DNA of 64,000 bases from Pseudomonadota bacterium. Its GTDB lineage: Bacteria > Pseudomonadota > Gammaproteobacteria > Burkholderiales > SG8-39. The stretch covers positions 362,945 to 426,944 of the forward strand of contig CANGMI010000006.1 in the NCBI GenBank assembly GCA_947455195.1. Direction: 5' to 3'. The position numbers and the translations under genes were made by a program. This document shows, in pieces, positions 57,146 to 64,000 of the stretch. Below the pieces are notes generated by a model. That model was not told where the DNA came from and did no database searches. It worked only from the letters and a program-made list of their open reading frames with translations. Numbering within the stretch: position 1 is the stretch's first letter; each line of letters opens with the position of its first letter.

Positions 57146-57151
57146 ACCCTC

Positions 57152-59270
<2,119 letters not shown>

Positions 59271-59275
59271 AAACC

Positions 59276-59686
59276 ATGGCAACGATCATGTCGAACAATG
59301 CGCGATCGAGTAGTGAAACTCGCCTGACCTCCAATCGGCTGACGACAGAGCAGCGCCGCGCAAAACACGCTTGGGATTGTGCTGCCAAAGGCATCGCGTC
59401 TGACGAGAAGTACGTGAATGATGCCAAGGGGCTGCCGGCCTTGATCATGAACAGCGGCTTGATGCAGGTGATGGCCTTCATGCATGAAAAAGCCGGCCGG
59501 CACGAACTGCTGGCGGCTCACCTGCGCGATTGGTTGCGGCAGCAGTGTGATACGCCTGCAGACTTCGAACCCTTCATGAAGGCGATGTTTGACATGAGCG
59601 ACGCTCGCCAATTTCAGGCGATCACTGCCGAGGCGTTTGCGTGGTTGCGGTGGTTACGCCAGATGGCCGCTGCGCGCAAGAACTGA
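59276..59686 (+). CDS. cmr5: type III-B small subunit Cmr5 (Cas11 group)
   Basis: 136 aa, helical throughout. RLTTEQRRAKHAWDCAAKGI and NDAKGLPALIMNSGLMQVMA, then FMHEKAGRHELLAAHLRDWL match Cmr5, whose helical bundle lines the inside of the Cmr filament. A 20-residue Ser/Asn-rich N terminus precedes it; ATG 59288 is an alternative start. It is five bases after cmr4. Confidence 0.88.
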   Translation: MATIMSNNARSSSETRLTSNRLTTEQRRAKHAWDCAAKGIASDEKYVNDAKGLPALIMNSGLMQVMAFMHEKAGRHELLAAHLRDWLRQQCDTPADFEPFMKAMFDMSDARQFQAITAEAFAWLRWLRQMAAARKN

Positions 59687-59695
59687 GGGGATCAC

Positions 59696-60916
59696 ATGCC
59701 CAACGCCGCAGTTCCCGCTTATCTTGGTCAGGACTTCCAGGAAGCCTCGCCTGGACTTCGCTTCAGCACCTATCTACGCGTGTGGGAGTCCGACTGGGGC
59801 ATTGCGAAGTCAGGCAAGTCCGATGGCTTCAAATCAGCCTCCGGTCTCAATCCGGCGGACCAGGCGCGCCTGGGTGCCGTGCGACTGCGTCAGAGTTTTC
59901 TGGCAACCGCTCTCCAGGCGGCAGGCGCATTGTTCACTGTTGATGCGGTCGCAGTCGCTCCATTCACGACTGGGTTGGGCAATGAGCATCCACTTGAAAA
60001 TGGATTTGCCTTCCTGAACCCCTACGGCCTCCCTTACCTGCCAGGCAGCGGCGTGAAAGGTGTACTACGACAGGCGGCACGAGAGCTTGCAAGCGCCCAA
60101 TGGGGAGATACCAAGGGTTGGACAGAGGACCGCATCACGTACCTGTTTGGCCTCGAGAGCGAAAACGGAAACACGAACCACCAGCGCGGCGCGCTGGGCT
60201 TCTGGGATGTGTTGCCCATGCTGGAAGGTTATCGCCTCCAGGTCGAAGTCATGACGCCTCATCAGAGCCACTACTACCAGGAGCGGCTGGACGCGAAAAG
60301 CGGCGGCAGCATCAGTCCGCATGACAGCGGCCAACCCAACCCGATCAACTTTCTGACGGTACCACCGGGGTCGAAGTTCGCGTTCCATGTCCAGTGTGAT
60401 GTCCCGTTTCTCGGGCGGCACGCGCCTGACCTGGCCGCAGGCGGATGGCAGCCGTTGCTTGTGGCTGCGTTTGAGCACGCCTTCGCATGGCTCGGCTTCG
60501 GCGCCAAGACGGCCGTAGGCTACGGAGCGATGAAAGAAGATCTCGATGCTCTGGAGCAACGCAAGCATGCGCAAGAGGCCCTGCGTACCGAAATCGAGAG
60601 ACAAGCCCGGATCGCTGCCCAGGCAGAGATGAGCCCCGAAGATCGTGACTGGGATCGCGCACAAGACCCGCTATCGGCTTTCGAGGTTGCGTTCACGGAA
60701 GCCAAGCGGGCGGGCGTCTTCAATCCAGGCGGTCCGTTCAATGCCAGGCGGCTCGAATTCATGACGCTCGCGTTGGGCTGGAGCGAGCCGCGTAGCCGTA
60801 GTAGAGCAGCGGAACTTCTCGCAGCCAGTGCCACCAAGGATTGGGGCCGTCCGAGCAACAAGGATCGCTGGCGAGAGTTGCAGCAAGCCATCGAGGCATT
60901 GAAGGGTGCCCGCTGA
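59696..60916 (+). CDS. cmr6: type III-B RAMP protein Cmr6 (Cas7 group) with C-terminal extension
   Basis: 406 aa. PYGLPYLPGSGVKGVLRQAA, RGALGFWDVLPMLEGYRLQV, EVMTPHQSHYYQERL, and the terminal Gly-rich LGFGAKTAVGYGAM are Cmr6 signatures. Cmr6 joins Cmr4 and Cmr1 at the head of the complex. After that motif there is an additional domain of about 120 residues (EQRKHAQEALRTEIERQARI onwards), partly coiled coil, not usual in Cmr6. It starts nine bases after cmr5. Confidence 0.9.
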   Translation: MPNAAVPAYLGQDFQEASPGLRFSTYLRVWESDWGIAKSGKSDGFKSASGLNPADQARLGAVRLRQSFLATALQAAGALFTVDAVAVAPFTTGLGNEHPLENGFAFLNPYGLPYLPGSGVKGVLRQAARELASAQWGDTKGWTEDRITYLFGLESENGNTNHQRGALGFWDVLPMLEGYRLQVEVMTPHQSHYYQERLDAKSGGSISPHDSGQPNPINFLTVPPGSKFAFHVQCDVPFLGRHAPDLAAGGWQPLLVAAFEHAFAWLGFGAKTAVGYGAMKEDLDALEQRKHAQEALRTEIERQARIAAQAEMSPEDRDWDRAQDPLSAFEVAFTEAKRAGVFNPGGPFNARRLEFMTLALGWSEPRSRSRAAELLAASATKDWGRPSNKDRWRELQQAIEALKGAR

Positions 60917-60965
60917 TGAATGGAAACCGAATAGCTCGGCGCAAGAGAGAAAATCAGTCGTGACG

Positions 60966-61268
60966 ATGTGGTTTGTGTCTCGTCATGCCGGCGCTGTCGC
61001 GTGGGCCCGACGCCAGGGATTTCATGTTGACCGCTGGGTGCCGCACCTCGTCGTGAGCGACATCAGGGCCGGCGATGTGGTCGCAGGAAACTTGCCGATC
61101 CAGATGGCTGCTCAGATCTGCGCAAAGGGCGCCCACTACTTGAACCTCAGTATTGATCTTCCTGCTGCGCTGCGAGGTCATGAGCTGGACGTAGCTCATC
61201 TGGAACGCCACGGCGCACGCCTGGAAAGGTTTCATGTATGCCGATCGACCGAAGAGAAACCAGAGTGA
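60966..61268 (+). CDS. csx16: Csx16-family ring nuclease candidate
   Basis: 100 aa from ATG 60966 (a GTG at 60960 is in frame). WFVSRHAGAVAWARRQGFHV, VPHLVVSDIRAGDVVAGNLP, AQICAKGAHYLNLSIDLPAA and RGHELDVAHLERHGARLERF match the Csx16 (VVA1548) family. Csx16 proteins have been reported to degrade cyclic tetra-adenylate, shutting off CARF effectors. It lies between cmr6 and cas6, inside the operon. This supports a cA4 signal for the Card1-type nuclease. Confidence 0.85.
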   Translation: MWFVSRHAGAVAWARRQGFHVDRWVPHLVVSDIRAGDVVAGNLPIQMAAQICAKGAHYLNLSIDLPAALRGHELDVAHLERHGARLERFHVCRSTEEKPE

Positions 61269-62188
61269 ACCGGGTTGGCTCTCGCCCGTGCCTTGCCTCG
61301 CCTTTTCTCCTTCCCTACCGAGTATTGGTCTTGCGAGCTCGGGTACTCAGACCTATCACTCTTCCGGCCTTCCCAGGCTCGGCACTTCGGGGGGTCTTCG
61401 GGCATGCCTTGCGCAGACTCGCTTGCTTGACCCAAGCACCGACCTGCAAGGACTGCCTGCTACGATCGCGATGCACGTATGCGAGGGTATTCGAACCCCA
61501 ACCACCCGAGGGTGCGCGACGGCTGTACAGTCAGGTACCTGCCGGATTTGTACTTGCTCCACCGGTAGGGCTGCGCCCGCTGGAGTCAGGGGAGCTATTG
61601 GAGTTCGGGCTGACGCTGGTTGGCGCTGGCCTGAGCGATGCTCCGCTTGTATTGGCCGCTTGGCGCGACGCCCTCATGCTCGGGCTCGGCCCTTCAAAGG
61701 GGACCGCTACGCTTGATCAGGTGATCGACTGCCCCGTGCCCGACGCTGGGCCTGCGCCTTCCCAGGTCACACTACGTTTCATCACCCCAACATACATCAA
61801 GCGTGGTGGTCAGCCACTGGGTCCTGACCAGTTGACTGGCGCCGCGGTGCTTCGGGCTGCCGTGCGCCGCGTCGGCGATCTGCTGGAGCTTCAGGACAAC
61901 CAGCACGCGACGATCGATTTTGCTTCGCTGGGGGCCGCAGCCGATCGTGTGCGAGTCAAAGCCGCTGCGCTGGCGTGGGCTGATATCGAGCGGTGGTCGA
62001 ACCGCCACCATCGCCATATGAGCTTCAGGGGTGTTGTGGGCCGACTCGATGTTGCAGGCGACCTGGATATGCTCTGGCCGTTTCTCTTTGCTGGACAGTA
62101 TCTGCACGTCGGCGGCAAGACATCGTTTGGGCTTGGGCGATACCTGCTGCAGGGCGAAGCGTGGCCAGCGGCCAGCGTCGCTGCATAG
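61265..62188 (+). CDS. cas6: Cas6 pre-crRNA endoribonuclease (PF10040 type)
   Basis: 307 aa from GTG 61265, overlapping the csx16 stop as GTGA; ATG 61238 is also in frame. PITLPAFPGSALRGVFGHAL, a four-cysteine cluster (CLTQAPTCKDCLLRSRCTY), TLRFITPTYIKRGGQ and GVVGRLDVAGDLDMLWPFLF with HVGGKTSFGLGRYLL define the Cas6 RAMP family associated with type III and I systems. It cuts the repeat transcript to make crRNAs. Which residue is catalytic cannot be told. Confidence 0.9.
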   Translation: MNRVGSRPCLASPFLLPYRVLVLRARVLRPITLPAFPGSALRGVFGHALRRLACLTQAPTCKDCLLRSRCTYARVFEPQPPEGARRLYSQVPAGFVLAPPVGLRPLESGELLEFGLTLVGAGLSDAPLVLAAWRDALMLGLGPSKGTATLDQVIDCPVPDAGPAPSQVTLRFITPTYIKRGGQPLGPDQLTGAAVLRAAVRRVGDLLELQDNQHATIDFASLGAAADRVRVKAAALAWADIERWSNRHHRHMSFRGVVGRLDVAGDLDMLWPFLFAGQYLHVGGKTSFGLGRYLLQGEAWPAASVAA

Positions 62189-62361
62189 GCCTTGACGAAA
62201 GCGAAACGCCTTTGGCCGACACCCGTGACTGGACGGATAGACACAGATTCAGGAGCGTGGGCGCGCGAGCGAATCTGACTGCCTCGGCAAGCTTGTGATT
62301 CGCCACCGATCCGCCCTTGCCAAGCACACTGGCGTCAGTTCATTCATGTGTGCCTTTGCGC

Positions 62362-62643
62362 GTGTCACGACACCTCTTCCTTGTTGGCTACGATATCTCG
62401 ATCCATGCTCGACGCCGCAAGGCCTTGAGGCTCTTGAAGGGCACGGCGATCGGTGGGCAGCGCTCGCTCTACGAGTGCTGGATGACAGCGGGTGAACTGC
62501 AGGCGACGATGGCTGCCCTGCGTCGCCTGATCGATCCTCAAACCGATCGCCTTGTATTCGTGCAACTGGATACTCGCGCTCGTATCGAACTGCTTGGCAA
62601 GGCGGTGACTCCCGCCAGTGGCGACTTTTTTTACGTTGGGTGA
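62362..62643 (+). CDS. cas2: Cas2
   Basis: 93 aa from GTG 62362; GTG 62350 and TTG 62356 are alternatives and no ATG exists in frame. HLFLVGYDISIHARRRKALR contains the conserved Asp after strand one. GGQRSLYECWMTAGELQATM and RLVFVQLDTRARIELLG complete the ferredoxin fold. With Cas1 it integrates spacers. It is preceded by a 173-base gap after cas6 with no visible gene and is followed four bases later by cas1. Confidence 0.92.
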   Translation: MSRHLFLVGYDISIHARRRKALRLLKGTAIGGQRSLYECWMTAGELQATMAALRRLIDPQTDRLVFVQLDTRARIELLGKAVTPASGDFFYVG

Positions 62644-62647
62644 GGCC

Positions 62648-63640
62648 ATGGGAATCCTGACGATCGATCGACCTGGATTTGAAATTCGCTGCTCCTCGGG
62701 CGCCGTGGAGGTGCGGCGTGATGGACTGCTCGAGCAGACCGTCCCGGGTCGACTCATTGATCGTCTGGTGCTGCGGGCCGACACACAGATCAGTTCGAGT
62801 ACTCTCGCGGCACTGGCTGATGCCGGTATCGGCGTGGTCGCTTTTGGCGGGCGTGGAGGCCATCGCGTGGCTCACGTTCTGGGCGCCCCTCACAACGATC
62901 CGCGCGCCCGCATCGCGCAATGCCGCCTCGATGTGAATGATCTTCAGGTCATCTCTTTTGTCCGACAGGTCGTACGCGCGAAGGTTCTGAGACAACGTCG
63001 CTTCCTGCGGAGTGTCGAAAGGCCGGATCTTCGAAAGGCCCTGCGAGACGCCGATGCATCCCTCGAAAAAACTCTGGGCGCTATGGCAAGCGCCTCAGAC
63101 GTAGAGGCAATTCGAGGCTTTGAGGGCGCCGCCGCCGCTGCCTATTTCCGGGCCTACTGCGCGCTTTTCCCCGAGAGTCTCGGTTTCCATGCGCGTCGGC
63201 GTCGGCCCCCGCCTGATCCGGTGAACGCGTGTCTTTCGCTGGGCTATTCCGTCTTGTACTCTGAAGCTGTCAAGGCCACGTGGGCTGCTGGGCTGGATCC
63301 CATGGTTGGGGCGCTGCACCGTCCCGCGTGGGGAAGGGCCTCGCTTGCGTGCGACCTGATGGAACCTTGGCGGGTTGTGGTCGATGTCTGGGCTTGGCAG
63401 ATGTTTCGCGATCGGGAATTTCGCGAGGAGCATTTTGGACGCGATGGCTCGGGCGCGCTTCTGATGGGAAAAGCCGCCCGTGCCAAAGCTTATCCGGCGC
63501 TTGTGCTACTGATGCGGAACCCTGCTCGTGGCCTTCGCCGGCACGCCCTTCGGATTGCGACGCAACTGCGTGGTTTGCCGCTCTCAGGGTGGAGCGAACC
63601 GAGCAAGGCCGACGACCGCTCGCCCGGGAGTGTGGCGTGA
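62648..63640 (+). CDS. cas1: Cas1 integrase, full length
   Basis: 330 aa. The N-terminal beta domain (ILTIDRPGFEIRCSSGAVEV onwards, with TQISSSTLAALADAGIGVVA) leads into the helical catalytic domain. The metal ligands are Glu159 in RGFEGAAAAAYF, His in GALHRPAWGRASL near 224, and the Asp/Glu of ACDLMEPWR near 236-239. LGYSVLYSEAVKATWAAGLD is another hallmark. It is apparently active. A second Cas1-like N-terminal domain follows, overlapping by four bases. Confidence 0.95.
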   Translation: MGILTIDRPGFEIRCSSGAVEVRRDGLLEQTVPGRLIDRLVLRADTQISSSTLAALADAGIGVVAFGGRGGHRVAHVLGAPHNDPRARIAQCRLDVNDLQVISFVRQVVRAKVLRQRRFLRSVERPDLRKALRDADASLEKTLGAMASASDVEAIRGFEGAAAAAYFRAYCALFPESLGFHARRRRPPPDPVNACLSLGYSVLYSEAVKATWAAGLDPMVGALHRPAWGRASLACDLMEPWRVVVDVWAWQMFRDREFREEHFGRDGSGALLMGKAARAKAYPALVLLMRNPARGLRRHALRIATQLRGLPLSGWSEPSKADDRSPGSVA

Positions 63641-63891
63641 TCCGGCCTCTGTATCTTGAAACAAGCGTTGAGTGGACTGTGGCCCTCGATGACGGCATTG
63701 CGCTGAGCATTTCGGCACCAGACCGCACGCGTAGATTGTTTCCTCTGGCGCGTTTGTCCAGGGTTGTGAGTCCGGAGAAGGCGAAGTGGACCACTCCTGC
63801 GCTCGTGGGCTGCCTGAGACATGGCGTGCCAGTCGTCTTTCACGATAACAAGGGCGACCCGTGGGGCGCGACAATCATCTTGGCCGGTTGA
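63637..63891 (+). CDS. orphan Cas1-like N-terminal domain (84 aa)
   Basis: It starts at a GTG that overlaps the cas1 stop (GTGA). LYLETSVEWTVALDDGIALS, then LARLSRVVSPEKAKWTTPAL, then VGCLRHGVPVVFHDNKGDPW follow the Cas1 N-terminal beta-domain pattern (strand pairs, x-TPAL-xx-C-x-x-x-GVPVVF-x-x-x-x-G-x-P-W/L-G). The chain stops right after this domain, so the helical catalytic half is absent. It may be a second cas1 truncated by deletion, or a genuine small subunit. Translational coupling favours expression. Confidence 0.6.
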   Translation: MIRPLYLETSVEWTVALDDGIALSISAPDRTRRLFPLARLSRVVSPEKAKWTTPALVGCLRHGVPVVFHDNKGDPWGATIILAG

Positions 63892-64000
63892 ACGACAACC
63901 ATGATGGCCGGTGGTGAGGAGTCGAAGGCGGCGTAGGGCGAGGCCGTTCTGCTCGATGTCCACCTCGCGCTTATCGAGCATAGGCTTTTGCGACGCTTCA
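63892..64000. other. terminal 109 bases: no gene or CRISPR repeat identified
   Basis: All plus frames soon stop. A minus-strand frame is open (MLDKREVDIEQNGLALRRLR) and runs toward the window edge, but it overlaps the Cas1-domain gene and was not recognised. The CRISPR array expected near cas1-cas2 is not visible here. Confidence 0.4.

Noticed and set aside
63490..63981. Minus-strand frame beginning MLDKREVDIEQNGLALRRLR at the window end
   Set aside because: It overlaps the end of cas1 and the whole Cas1-domain gene. Only its first 30 codons lie in free sequence and no family was recognised.

Overview
The window is GC-rich chromosomal DNA from a betaproteobacterium, most likely of the Burkholderiales or a near relative. 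The evidence is the run mnmG-rsmG-parA-parB, the divergent replication block gyrB-dnaN-dnaA / rpmH-rnpA-yidD-yidC-mnmE, parS sites of the form GTTCCACGTGGAAC, and DnaA boxes around dnaA. The origin of replication therefore lies inside the window. No tRNA or rRNA gene was seen.

Layout. (1) 1-390: the 3' end of a SlyB-like glycine-zipper lipoprotein. (2) 490-14463, minus strand: a compact F-like type IV secretion cluster in the order traA-L-E-K-B-V-C, two unassigned periplasmic proteins, a TraH-like protein, traG, a small membrane protein, traD, a 55-aa protein, and, after a decayed gene, a tandem ribbon-helix-helix protein. There is no relaxase or integrase in view. (3) 14705-19588: tungstate transporter tupABC (minus), divergent from an orphan molybdopterin hydroxylase large subunit. 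(4) 19589-24406: two parS sites, then mnmG, rsmG, parA and parB. (5) 24459-37751: housekeeping and metabolic genes (NIPSNAP, VOC protein, hemJ, hydrolase, ferredoxin, VanZ, zinc peptidase, pckG, AbrB transporter, dioxygenase, methyltransferase, deaD), a PemK/MazF-type toxin-antitoxin pair with a clear promoter and operator, and an FAH-family hydrolase. (6) 37775-47403: the origin region. (7) 47404-48720: truncated genes and an IS3-family transposase remnant with two in-frame stops, marking the edge of an accessory region. (8) 48834-63891, plus strand: a defence island.

The defence island contains a tandem pair of HNH-restriction-like genes, the second lacking its nuclease half. A type III-B CRISPR-Cas system follows: a Csm6/NE0113-type CARF protein, a Card1/Can2-type CARF-PD-(D/E)xK nuclease, cmr1-cmr2(cas10)-cmr3-cmr4-cmr5-cmr6, csx16, cas6, cas2, cas1, and a detached second Cas1 N-terminal domain. 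Cas10 keeps its HD and GGDD motifs, and Cmr4 keeps the expected target-cleaving Asp. The locus therefore looks able to cut target RNA and make cyclic oligoadenylate, which the CARF nuclease would sense and the ring-nuclease-type proteins (NE0113 family, Csx16) would clear. No CRISPR array is visible; it should lie beyond position 64000 or elsewhere.

The most unusual items are the orphan Cas1 N-terminal domain, the CARF effector and ring-nuclease set next to a split HNH pair, a type IV coupling protein apparently split into membrane anchor and soluble ATPase, a TraY-like tandem ribbon-helix-helix protein at the distal end of the transfer cluster, and an orphan molybdenum/tungsten hydroxylase subunit beside a tungstate transporter.
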